From: Candidatus Protochlamydia phocaeensis
GTDB lineage: Bacteria; Chlamydiota; Chlamydiia; Chlamydiales; Parachlamydiaceae
DNA length: 64,000 nt
Direction: 5' to 3'
Assembly (NCBI RefSeq): GCF_001545115.1
Contig: NZ_FCNU01000032.1
Span: 124,001 to 188,000 of the forward strand
A program made the position numbers and the translations under genes. Positions 26,561 to 33,924 of the stretch are shown piece after piece (position 1 is the stretch's first letter; each line of letters starts with the position of its first letter). The notes under the pieces were generated by a model that saw only the letters and a program-made list of their open reading frames with translations, was not told where the DNA came from and made no database searches.

Positions 26561-26715
26561 GCAAGATGAATACCGCTCTTTTTCTCGGCCCTCTTTGATG
26601 ATGGCAAGGCTAATCGGAGAGGGCATTAAACGCTTTCCAACCAACATGGCGAATAGGGAAGGAACGCACATGTCGATTTTTGTCAGTTTTGCGCTCCTAA
26701 CGCCTATCCCTTTTT

Positions 26716-27909
26716 CTAAGCCTTCACTTCCACCATTTCATTCACTTCGCCTGGCAAGGAGAATGTCGCTGAAATTTGCAAGAGAAAGAAAATTCCAAGA
26801 ACAGCTAAGGCTTTAACCGGGGCATAATCGGTAAAAAGCGTACTCATGAGTCCTACTCCTCCTGGCCCTAACCCCTCGGACACGCACCATACAAGCCCCA
26901 TTAGAAAAGCGCTCACTGAACCGGGATGGTTGGGCGCAAATCGCGTTCCAAGCGAAACAGCTATGGGATTAATGAGCGTCAGCGAAGCGCCTAATATGAA
27001 GAGAGAGAGGAGAACAATGCTAATCGAAATTCCGCCTGAGAAGAGAATGAAATAAAAGGCAACAGAGCTAATAATTCCTGCATACAGCATGACTTGGCGG
27101 GCTGAGTATTTATCGGCTAAATAACCGGCTGGAACCATGACGCACGCCCCGCCTAAAATAAAGCACAGATGCCCTCCGCCATAGCAAACCCATTCCATAT
27201 GCCCTAAAGTTCTTAGCGCATCCGGCAAAATAAAAATTGTCCCCCATACAATAGATTGATTGGCCACTTGCGAAAGATACAAAGAGCGAAGAGGAGGAAA
27301 CTTGAAGAAAGATCCAAAGTCTTTTAAAAAGCCCGCATGCGAGGGAGCAACGGCAGACGGCTTTGGAAAAGGATAAAAAAATAAAAGCAGAGCGAGAAGT
27401 AAAAGCGGCAATGCCAATAGATAAGTTTGCTTATCCCAATCCTTATATACATACATGAAAATCAACTGGCTGAAGGCCAATCCTACGCTTCCCCCTGAAG
27501 CAAAGATTGTCATGAGCAATCCCCTCTTTGAAGGAACCAATCCGGTCATCAGACTGGCTCCCGAAGGATGAAAGCAACCGGAGCCTATGCAAGTCAGCAA
27601 ATAAAGACTAAATAAAGCAGCATAATGCGTAAAATAAGCTAAAAAAGCACTAGCAGCTGCCAAAACTAGCCCTAACGTGAGAATACTTCGCTGATATCCC
27701 CTATCGCTTAAAGCGCCAAAGAATAACTGTGATCCCTCTCCCATAAAGGCTCCAATAGCAACAACCAAGCCTGCTTTGGCAAGATCAAGCTGGGCTAAAG
27801 ACTTATAAACAGGCCAAATGCCCAGCATCACATCCACTAACAAATGTGCAGCCCACACAAGAATTAGTAGCGGAAGAAAAGAGAGAGGGCGACTGGGTGT
27901 AAGAGACAT
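26716..27909 (-). CDS. MFS transporter, Fsr-like (second of a tandem pair)
   Basis: The 397-residue protein has about 12 transmembrane segments and resembles the fosmidomycin-resistance-protein branch of the MFS (GSGCFHPSGASLMTGLVPSK, GYLADKYSARQVMLY). It is clearly paralogous to the next gene upstream (shared VWPVYK and FHP motifs), from which it is separated by 17 bases, so the two form an operon. The exported or imported substrate is not predictable from the sequence. Confidence 0.85.
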   Translation of the reverse strand: MSLTPSRPLSFLPLLILVWAAHLLVDVMLGIWPVYKSLAQLDLAKAGLVVAIGAFMGEGSQLFFGALSDRGYQRSILTLGLVLAAASAFLAYFTHYAALFSLYLLTCIGSGCFHPSGASLMTGLVPSKRGLLMTIFASGGSVGLAFSQLIFMYVYKDWDKQTYLLALPLLLLALLLFFYPFPKPSAVAPSHAGFLKDFGSFFKFPPLRSLYLSQVANQSIVWGTIFILPDALRTLGHMEWVCYGGGHLCFILGGACVMVPAGYLADKYSARQVMLYAGIISSVAFYFILFSGGISISIVLLSLFILGASLTLINPIAVSLGTRFAPNHPGSVSAFLMGLVWCVSEGLGPGGVGLMSTLFTDYAPVKALAVLGIFFLLQISATFSLPGEVNEMVEVKA

Positions 27910-27926
27910 ATTAACCTTAAAACTAA

Positions 27927-29135
27927 TTATGAATTTAAAACTTCAACAGATCCCTTTCCATCGTTCGCATATTTTTTTGTCGGATCCGGTAAGAAGAACA
28001 AAAAGGCAAAGGCGGCAAGAAACAGCACGCTTAACATTTGCATGGCTACTACAGGGGCATTTTTTTCCATATAAGAAGCCAAAAGGCCGGCAAGTGTAGG
28101 ACCAAATCCCGCCAAACATGTACAGCCACCCATATATAGCGCACTAATAAAACCGCTTGCCTCAACGGGGACCAAGGCGTTTCCTCCTGCCACAACAACC
28201 GGAACAACAACTCCCATCGATCCCCCCAATAAAAGCAACAGCACGATAACAGGAGGAAGAGAGAGGGTTTCAATTGCCAAAAAGTAAGATAAAACCACTG
28301 CGCTGATAAAAATAATGACGGCCAAAACAAGGCGATATCCCCATTTATGGACGCAATATCCAATAGGAAGGCTGGCTATAGCAGAGCCTATCACAAAGTA
28401 AAAATATCCTCCTCCTAAGCAAAACCACTCCTCATATCCTTTGATTTTTAGAATATCAGGCAGCAAAAAACTAAAGGAAAGAACAATAACCTGCAGGCAC
28501 AACTGAATAAAATAGAGCAGGCCCAGCTGAAAACGATAGGGATGAATAATTCTAAGCATATCCTTAAAATGAATTCTGCGCTCTTGTTTTTTGATGGCCG
28601 GAAAGCGAAAACACAGACAGCCTAGCGTTACACAAAGAATGGGCACTGCTAAAAACCACGTTTGTCCCTCAAATTGGACAAAGAAATACCTAAAGACATA
28701 TTGACTAATTGCAGCCCCAATCATTCCCCCACAGGCAAATAAGGCGATCAGAAAGCTCTTATATTTGGGTACCCATCCAATAAGCATGCCTGAAGCAGCC
28801 GGATGAAAAGCACCCGAGCCTAAAAAACAGCATAAGATAAAAGTAAACAGTATCCATTCATTTTCTACATAACTTAGAAAAGGAATGGTTGCCGTTAACC
28901 CTATGCCAAGGACAAGTAATTTTTGATGATGCCCTTTATCGCTCAAAAAACCAAAATAAAGCTGCAATCCCTCTCCGATAAACATGCCCAAGCTCGCAAT
29001 CAACCCAGCTACCACTAAATCAATTGTCACCAATGTCTTATAAACAGGCCAGACTCCAATCATAAAATCCATGATCAAATGAGCCATCCAAATCACGGAT
29101 ACTCCTAACCATAGAGTAGTCTTGTTATCTTCCAT
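27927..29135 (-). CDS. MFS transporter, Fsr-like (first of a tandem pair)
   Basis: The 402-residue, 12-segment MFS protein shows the same signatures as its downstream paralogue (LIMDFMIGVWPVYKTL, GEGLQLYFGFLSDKGH, GSGAFHPAASGMLIGWVPK). The pair probably arose by tandem duplication followed by strong divergence. It is the first gene of the minus-strand unit. Chlamydiae use many MFS carriers for host metabolites, so import is as likely as drug efflux. Confidence 0.85.
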   Translation of the reverse strand: MEDNKTTLWLGVSVIWMAHLIMDFMIGVWPVYKTLVTIDLVVAGLIASLGMFIGEGLQLYFGFLSDKGHHQKLLVLGIGLTATIPFLSYVENEWILFTFILCCFLGSGAFHPAASGMLIGWVPKYKSFLIALFACGGMIGAAISQYVFRYFFVQFEGQTWFLAVPILCVTLGCLCFRFPAIKKQERRIHFKDMLRIIHPYRFQLGLLYFIQLCLQVIVLSFSFLLPDILKIKGYEEWFCLGGGYFYFVIGSAIASLPIGYCVHKWGYRLVLAVIIFISAVVLSYFLAIETLSLPPVIVLLLLLGGSMGVVVPVVVAGGNALVPVEASGFISALYMGGCTCLAGFGPTLAGLLASYMEKNAPVVAMQMLSVLFLAAFAFLFFLPDPTKKYANDGKGSVEVLNS

Positions 29136-29527
29136 TTAAGCTATCTTCCTCCCGTTATAAACGACTTAAAAGACTATATCATATTAAAAAATTATTTAAA
29201 AGATAATTATAATTCACCACTAGAAATTAAACGATTAAAAACACATCAATTTATTTTTATTTTATTATCAAAGAAAATCAATTAACTCAGTTAAATTTAA
29301 AATTATTTATATAAAGCATACGCGATTGACTCTGTCAATTTTGTTTTTCAATTTTTATTTGGGATATTCTGGCAAGACAGCCTTATAAGAAAACGATTCG
29401 GACTTTTCTTAGAAATCCGATACGCCTTTTTCGCTTTTCCGTTTGTGATAGACAAAAAATTATTAATACTCTTATTGTTCGATTAATTCAACAAATCACT
29501 TGATAGCTTTCCGCGCTGGAGAATAGT
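29136..29527. other. Divergent AT-rich promoter region of the MNIO cluster
   Basis: About 390 bases between the MFS pair and the cluster starting at 29528. A TTGTTT (29341-29346) to TATTCT (29365-29370) pair with an 18-base spacer is a possible promoter reading right. ATTGACTCTGTCAAT (29325-29339) is a small palindrome just upstream that could be an operator. Neither is certain. Confidence 0.4.
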
Positions 29528-29986
29528 ATGCAAAAAAATTCCTTCCTCTCTCAATCTCTGTTGTCTATTTTTTTATTCGCCTCTTGCTTACCTCTTACAA
29601 GCTGCTCCATTTATTCAAACAGCGATGTTGCCATGAATGACGTGGACGCTTATCCCTATCCCTCAAGCCCGCCTGTCGATTACTCCTATTCTTATTCTTA
29701 TAATGAGAATGAATATCCTTATGAATACCAAGACACTTACCGTACCTCCAGAAGTACAGCGGGACATTATCAATATGATTCATCGGGAAGAAAATTTGGA
29801 AATATGACTTATTATAATGGCTATTACAATACGACTTATAATCCAGGCGACTTTACATCTGGAATAAGCAGCTATCCTGGAACAAGCACAGGGCCTGGCG
29901 TAGACAATGGCTATAATGCAACACCTAATGGGATTTATAATACTCTGGATCCCGTCACAGGGCGCTATCATCCTCGAAGGAATTAA
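29528..29986 (+). CDS. Tyrosine-rich putative lipoprotein
   Basis: The 152-residue secreted protein has a lipoprotein signal ending LTSC, with the lipidated cysteine probably at residue 26. The rest is low complexity and rich in Tyr, Ser, Asn, Gly and Pro (DYSYSYSYNENEYPYEYQD). A strong GGAG lies before the ATG. It is followed after 48 bases by the first Gly/Ser-rich gene, and their codon and residue habits are alike, so it probably belongs to the same unit. Function is unknown; it may be an outer-surface or periplasmic matrix component. Confidence 0.75.
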   Translation: MQKNSFLSQSLLSIFLFASCLPLTSCSIYSNSDVAMNDVDAYPYPSSPPVDYSYSYSYNENEYPYEYQDTYRTSRSTAGHYQYDSSGRKFGNMTYYNGYYNTTYNPGDFTSGISSYPGTSTGPGVDNGYNATPNGIYNTLDPVTGRYHPRRN

Positions 29987-30033
29987 AAAGCCCTAAAATA
30001 GAAAGTTCCCAAAAATTTATAAATGGAGGAGTT

Positions 30034-30750
30034 ATGAACAAGAAGAAAGATTTAGTCAAAGTTGCCTTTGCAGCTTTTGCATTAGCAGCTAGCTTACCTG
30101 TCGATGGCCAAGCAGCAACTGCCCAAGAATCAAAAGGCGTATTCTTAGCCGTTGCCGGCTGTGGAGCAGCTTCTAGTTCCGGTTGCGGAGCAGCTTCTGG
30201 CGCCGGTTCAAGCGGCGGCTCTGGTATTGGTTCTGGCGGAAGCTACGGCAGCGGCATGAGCGGCAGTTATAATTCAAGCAGCGGAAATTATGGCAGCGGC
30301 TATAACACAGCTGGAAGCTCGGGATGGAGATCAAACGCTGGATACAATAACCCAGAAGACGAAAGCTATGGCAGCGGCTATAACACAGCAGGCAGCACAG
30401 GAAATGCAGGATGGGGCTCTTCAAACGGAAGCAATTATGGAAATACGCCTAATCGTCCTGGCAATGGAACAGGAAATGCAGGCTGGGGCTCAAGCGGGAG
30501 CAATTATGGCAATACGCCTAATCGCCCTGGAAACAGCTATAACACAGCAGGCAGCACGGGAAATGCAGGATGGGGCTCTTCAAACGGAAGCAATTATGGC
30601 AATACGCCTAACCGCTCTGGAAGCAGCTATAATACAGCAGGCAGCACGGGAAATGCAGGATGGGGCTCTTCAAACGGAAGCAATTATGGCAATACGCCTA
30701 ATCGCTCTGGGAGCAGCTACAGCAATGAAAACAATGATATGAACAGATAA
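30034..30750 (+). CDS. Secreted Gly/Ser/Asn-rich repeat protein with FLAVAGCG motif (1 of 3)
   Basis: The 238-residue protein has a Sec-type leader (MNKKKDLVKVAFAAFALAAS, then LPVDGQA) nearly the same as in the next two genes. FLAVAGCG sits at residues 37-44, with Cys43 and Cys51 the only cysteines. The remainder is Gly/Ser/Asn/Tyr-rich with 30-residue repeats (YNTAGSTGNAGWGSSNGSNY, then GNTPNR) from about 116 to 228. No known domain is present. A strong GGAGGAG lies before the ATG. The conserved Cys motif in a cluster with a DUF692 enzyme makes it a candidate modification substrate, but a structural surface protein is equally possible. Confidence 0.75.
   Translation: MNKKKDLVKVAFAAFALAASLPVDGQAATAQESKGVFLAVAGCGAASSSGCGAASGAGSSGGSGIGSGGSYGSGMSGSYNSSSGNYGSGYNTAGSSGWRSNAGYNNPEDESYGSGYNTAGSTGNAGWGSSNGSNYGNTPNRPGNGTGNAGWGSSGSNYGNTPNRPGNSYNTAGSTGNAGWGSSNGSNYGNTPNRSGSSYNTAGSTGNAGWGSSNGSNYGNTPNRSGSSYSNENNDMNR
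30379..30717 (+). repeat. In-gene tandem repeats, 90-base unit
   Basis: About three full 90-base units and one shortened unit encode the 30-residue GWGSSNGSNYGNTPNR repeats. The near-identity between units (30538 and 30628 starts) suggests recent slippage or recombination. Confidence 0.8.
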
Positions 30751-30775
30751 TTACACATACTTTAAGGAGTTTACC

Positions 30776-31492
30776 ATGGAAAAAAGAAAAGATTTAGTAA
30801 AAGCGACTTTAGCAGCTTTCTTGCTCGCATCAACCCTTCCAATAGATGGCCAAGCAGGACAAGTGGCAGGAGTACAGGAAACATTTTTAGCAGTTGCCGG
30901 ATGCGGCGCTCATGGATGCGGCGGATCTTCTTCTAAAGAAGTTGCTGATAACACCAGCTCTTCCGACAGCTACAATGCTCGTACCAATAGTTATGGAAAA
31001 ACGGGCACGAATGGAAGCTATACTGGCTCGACTTCTAATACAGGAACAGGTAGCAGCTATGATACAACCGGAAAAACTGGAAGCTCAGGCTGGGGCTCCT
31101 CTTCAGGCAGCAGCTACGACACAACCGGAAAAACTGGAAGTCCAGGCTGGGGCTCTTCTTCGGGCAGCAGCTATGACACAACCGGAAAAACTGGAAGCTC
31201 GGGCTGGGGTTCTTCTTCGGGCAGCTATGACACAGCTGGAAAGACTGGCAGTTCAAGCTGGGACTCTCCTTCAGGCAGCAGCTATGACACAACCGGAAAA
31301 ACTGGAAGCTCGGGTTGGGGTTCTTCTTCAGGCAGCAGCTACGACACAACCGGAAAGGCTGGAAGTTCAGGCAGAGGCTCTTCTTCGGGCAGCAGCTATG
31401 ACAATACAAGCCGCTCTAGCACCAATGGAAGCAATTATAATCGCCCCGGAAGCTCTAGCGATTATAACAGCTATGATATGAATAGAAAATAA
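30776..31492 (+). CDS. Secreted Gly/Ser/Thr-rich repeat protein with FLAVAGCG motif (2 of 3)
   Basis: The 238-residue paralogue of the preceding gene has leader MEKRKDLVKATLAAFLLAST, then LPIDGQAG. FLAVAGCG is again at 37-44, with Cys43 and Cys48 (C-x4-C). From about residue 93 to 205 it consists of six 18-19-residue repeats (SSYDTTGKTGSSGWGSSSG), with an Asn/Ser tail. Its leader is closest to that of the third copy. It follows after 25 bases with an AAGGAG site, so the genes form an operon. Its role is unknown. Confidence 0.75.
   Translation: MEKRKDLVKATLAAFLLASTLPIDGQAGQVAGVQETFLAVAGCGAHGCGGSSSKEVADNTSSSDSYNARTNSYGKTGTNGSYTGSTSNTGTGSSYDTTGKTGSSGWGSSSGSSYDTTGKTGSPGWGSSSGSSYDTTGKTGSSGWGSSSGSYDTAGKTGSSSWDSPSGSSYDTTGKTGSSGWGSSSGSSYDTTGKAGSSGRGSSSGSSYDNTSRSSTNGSNYNRPGSSSDYNSYDMNRK
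31052..31390 (+). repeat. In-gene tandem repeats, 57-base unit
   Basis: Six units (one of 54 bases) encode SYDTTGKTGSSGWGSS-type repeats. Third-position differences between units show the repeats are maintained as protein-coding. Confidence 0.8.
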
Positions 31493-31513
31493 ATTCCAAG
31501 GAGCAAATAAGGA

Positions 31514-32374
31514 ATGGAAAAGAAAAAGGCCTTAACTCAAACCGCCTTAGCTGCTTTAGTACTAGCTTCAGCGCTTCCCATTGATGGCCAAGCCGGACAG
31601 GTGTCTGGTACCCAAGAGACATTTTTGGCTGTGGCGGGATGTGGAGCAAATAAATGCGGATCCTCTCCACGACGAGGAGAAGTAGCTGATAATGCAACGG
31701 GCAATGAAAGTTATAATACCCGAAGCAGCACCTATCAGTCTTCTAGTAATTATGGGAATATGGGTCCCGGTTCAGGCTATACAGGCACAAGCTCAGGCAT
31801 GGGTACAGGCGGTAGCGGCTATAGCGGAACAAGCGGTTATGGAGGAAGCACAAGCGGCAACTTCGGAAAAACAAGCGGAAGTTATAGCAATACGGATGCG
31901 AGTCGTATGAATCGTGATATCGATTCAAGCCGTAATACCAATGAAACATATAATACTTATCGTACTTATAATGATTCTTATGGTAGTTATGACTCTAATC
32001 GTCCTTATAATGCCAACCCTGGTAAGGAAAATTATCCTAGCTATAGAGAAAGTTATCGCAATTCCTCTTATGACGTAAATGTTGGGACTCCTTATGGAGC
32101 CGATGTACGCGTCAACCGTGGATACAACACAAGCGGCGAGTATGATTATAATCGCACAAATGTGGGGGATGTTCCTGCCTCGGAAACTTTGACGGAAGCG
32201 GATCTATTAGGTATGCTTAGCCCTCAAGGCCGGGCTATCTATATGAGCTTAGACGCCGAAGGCAAAGCCCTAGCTCTTCAATTGGCAAGCCAAGAGACTT
32301 ATCGTGATAAGAACTTAGCTGTCAAGGAAGCGCAAAGACGAGTCAATGAAAGACGCGGTTTAATGAACCGTTAA
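31514..32374 (+). CDS. Secreted Gly/Ser/Tyr-rich protein with FLAVAGCG motif (3 of 3) and C-terminal helical module
   Basis: The 286-residue protein has the same leader type (LPIDGQAGQVSGTQE) and FLAVAGCG at 37-44, with Cys43 and Cys48. The central part is Gly/Ser then Tyr/Asn/Arg-rich and less regularly repetitive than in its two neighbours. A folded-looking C-terminal module (about 226-284) reads EADLLGMLSPQGRAIYMSLD, then AEGKALALQLAS and DKNLAVKEAQRRV. The same module appears, interrupted by a Cys-rich insert, in the next gene. It is 21 bases after its neighbour and is followed by a strong terminator, so it ends the first transcript segment. Confidence 0.78.
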   Translation: MEKKKALTQTALAALVLASALPIDGQAGQVSGTQETFLAVAGCGANKCGSSPRRGEVADNATGNESYNTRSSTYQSSSNYGNMGPGSGYTGTSSGMGTGGSGYSGTSGYGGSTSGNFGKTSGSYSNTDASRMNRDIDSSRNTNETYNTYRTYNDSYGSYDSNRPYNANPGKENYPSYRESYRNSSYDVNVGTPYGADVRVNRGYNTSGEYDYNRTNVGDVPASETLTEADLLGMLSPQGRAIYMSLDAEGKALALQLASQETYRDKNLAVKEAQRRVNERRGLMNR

Positions 32375-32390
32375 TGCTTTCTTATCCTTA

Positions 32391-32425
32391 TGTGCGCAAC
32401 AAACCGTTGCGCACATTTCTTTTTT
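32391..32425 (+). terminator. Strong intrinsic terminator inside the cluster
   Basis: TGTGCGCAAC (32391-32400) pairs perfectly with GTTGCGCACA (32406-32415), followed by TTTCTTTTTT. It separates the repeat-protein genes from the Cys-rich protein and MNIO genes, which would need readthrough or a second promoter. Confidence 0.92.
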
Positions 32426-32457
32426 ATGTGATAAGGCTTTTTTTATCTCACCTTGTT

Positions 32458-32462
32458 AGGAG
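32458..32462 (+). promoter_or_regulatory. Ribosome binding site that sets the start of the Cys-rich protein
   Basis: AGGAG lies ten bases before ATG 32473. The longer frame from 32374 would translate through the terminator hairpin and lacks a leader at its start, so it is rejected. Confidence 0.7.
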
Positions 32463-32472
32463 TCAACATTTC

Positions 32473-32937
32473 ATGAAAAAGCGAGAATTAAGCCGCATCA
32501 TGCTAGCCGGCATCACCACCGGCATGGTTCTTGCCCAGCAAACGCTACTAGGTCAACAGTCTTCTTCTGCCTCTCAAGAAAAAGCGCCAAGCTCAAACTT
32601 TTTAGAGCTTGTTGCCAGCACAAAGGGGAATATTACCTATCGTCCCATGACAGAAGATGATCTTCTGCTTGAATTGAATCAAGAGGGAGCCGAGCTTTAC
32701 AAGTCTTTAAGCCCGGAAGGGCAGCAGCTTGCTCTAAAACTCGCCAGCCGCGCCTGCAATGGAATGAATGACTGCCGAGGCGAAAATGCCTGTGCAACAG
32801 ACAAAAACAAATGTGCTGGCCTAGGCCAGTGCAAAGCGCTGACTAAATGTGCTTTTTCGGATAAGAATCTAGCGATTAAAGTCGCAGCTAAAAAAATGGC
32901 AAACAAGCGTCAGGAGCTGCAAGGTTCCCTTTCGTAG
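32473..32937 (+). CDS. Secreted six-cysteine protein, candidate MNIO (bufferin-like) substrate
   Basis: The 154-residue protein has a Sec-type leader (MKKRELSRIMLAGITTGMVL), then a module (about 61-92, EDDLLLELNQEGAELYKSLS) homologous to the C-terminus of the preceding protein. A 33-residue Cys-rich insert follows, after which the module resumes (DKNLAIKVAAKKM). Cysteines at 95, 101, 107, 114, 120 and 126 give C-x5-C-x5-C-x6-C-x5-C-x5-C, with NDCRGENAC and KCAGLGQCK segments like those of MNIO-associated precursor peptides. The DUF692 gene begins 105 bases later. That it is the substrate is inference; metal binding or copper buffering would be the family expectation. Confidence 0.78.
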   Translation: MKKRELSRIMLAGITTGMVLAQQTLLGQQSSSASQEKAPSSNFLELVASTKGNITYRPMTEDDLLLELNQEGAELYKSLSPEGQQLALKLASRACNGMNDCRGENACATDKNKCAGLGQCKALTKCAFSDKNLAIKVAAKKMANKRQELQGSLS

Positions 32938-33042
32938 GGATTCCTTCATTCATTAAATCTATTAATTTTATTTACTCTTAAAAGAGTTTTTCACTTGCAT
33001 CATTTGAAATTGCCAACAGGTTGAACGAGGATTAAATATTAA

Positions 33043-33924
33043 ATGAAACCGCGTGAATTTCCTAACTTAGGCATTGGCATTGGCCTGCGCATTCCTCACT
33101 ATGAGGATATTTTCCGTCTTCAGCCTTCTATTGATTGGTTTGAAATTATCAGCGAAAATTTCATGGTAGAAGGAGGCAAGCCCCTCGAAAATTTAGAAAA
33201 AATTCTGGCGCATTATCCGGTTGTCCAGCATGGCGTCTCTTTATCGATAGGCGGTCCGGCTCCTTTAGATTTTGATTATCTTAAAAAGCTTAAAGCCCTG
33301 ACAAAAATCACGCGCACGCCCTGGGTGTCAGATCATCTTTGCTGGGGACATCAGCCAGGAGCTCACTACCATGACTTACTTCCCCTTCCCTATACTAAAG
33401 AGGTCATTCGCTACGTTGCAGAAAGGGCGCACATCGTGCAGGACTATTTAGAGCTCCCCTTTGCTTTAGAAAACTTATCTTCCTATGTTGCCTTTAAGCA
33501 AGACGAAATGCCTGAATGGGAATTCTATTCCGCCGTTGTCGAACAGGCAGATATTTACATGATGCTCGACGTGAATAATATTTATGTTTCAAGCCGTAAC
33601 CATGGCTTCGATCCTAAGGCTTACTATCAAAATATTCCGCTAGACAGAGTCATTCAAATCCACTTAGCCGGGCATAGGGATTTTGGAGATTATGTCCTGG
33701 ATACTCACGACCATCCCGTGAGGAATGAAGTGTGGGATCTTTACGCAGACATTTACCCCTTAACAGGAGGCGTCTCCACTTTGCTTGAGTGGGATGACAA
33801 CTTCTTATCATTTGAAGAGACATGGGCTGAGGCCTTAAAAGCCAAGCAGTTTCAACAAAAGATCCATGACAAGCATACTTTACCCCCTTTATCCGCTTCT
33901 ATTTCAAAGGCAGGTGTTTTATGA
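33043..33924 (+). CDS. DUF692/MNIO multinuclear iron oxidase (BufB/HvfB-like)
   Basis: The 293-residue TIM-barrel protein is of the DUF692 (MNIO) family. Members use two or three iron ions and oxygen to modify cysteines in peptides, for example to thiooxazoles. Candidate metal ligands are visible: His63 (VQHGVSLS), Asp97/His98 (VSDHLCWG), Glu143 (ALENLSSY), Asp176 and Asn178 (LDVNNIYVS), His207/His211 (IHLAGH), His224 (DTHDHPV) and Glu249 (LLEWDDN). The length is typical. It overlaps its DUF2063 partner by four bases (ATGA) and lies just downstream of a secreted Cys-rich protein. This matches bufferin/Hvf gene order (substrate, oxidase, partner). Confidence 0.9.
   Translation: MKPREFPNLGIGIGLRIPHYEDIFRLQPSIDWFEIISENFMVEGGKPLENLEKILAHYPVVQHGVSLSIGGPAPLDFDYLKKLKALTKITRTPWVSDHLCWGHQPGAHYHDLLPLPYTKEVIRYVAERAHIVQDYLELPFALENLSSYVAFKQDEMPEWEFYSAVVEQADIYMMLDVNNIYVSSRNHGFDPKAYYQNIPLDRVIQIHLAGHRDFGDYVLDTHDHPVRNEVWDLYADIYPLTGGVSTLLEWDDNFLSFEETWAEALKAKQFQQKIHDKHTLPPLSASISKAGVL

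Noticed and set aside
30379-31390. CRISPR-like array
   Set aside because: The repeats are contiguous, in frame and protein-coding, without unique spacers or cas genes.
30290-31481. Long Ala/Gln/Met-rich frames in the second frame of the repeat proteins (30290-30742 and 30894-31481)
   Set aside because: They are by-products of the tandem repeats, whose period is a multiple of three; they lack leaders and the main frame has signal peptides and ribosome sites.
32374-32472. N-terminal extension of the six-Cys protein from ATG 32374
   Set aside because: It would be translated through a strong terminator hairpin; ATG 32473 has AGGAG and begins a proper leader.
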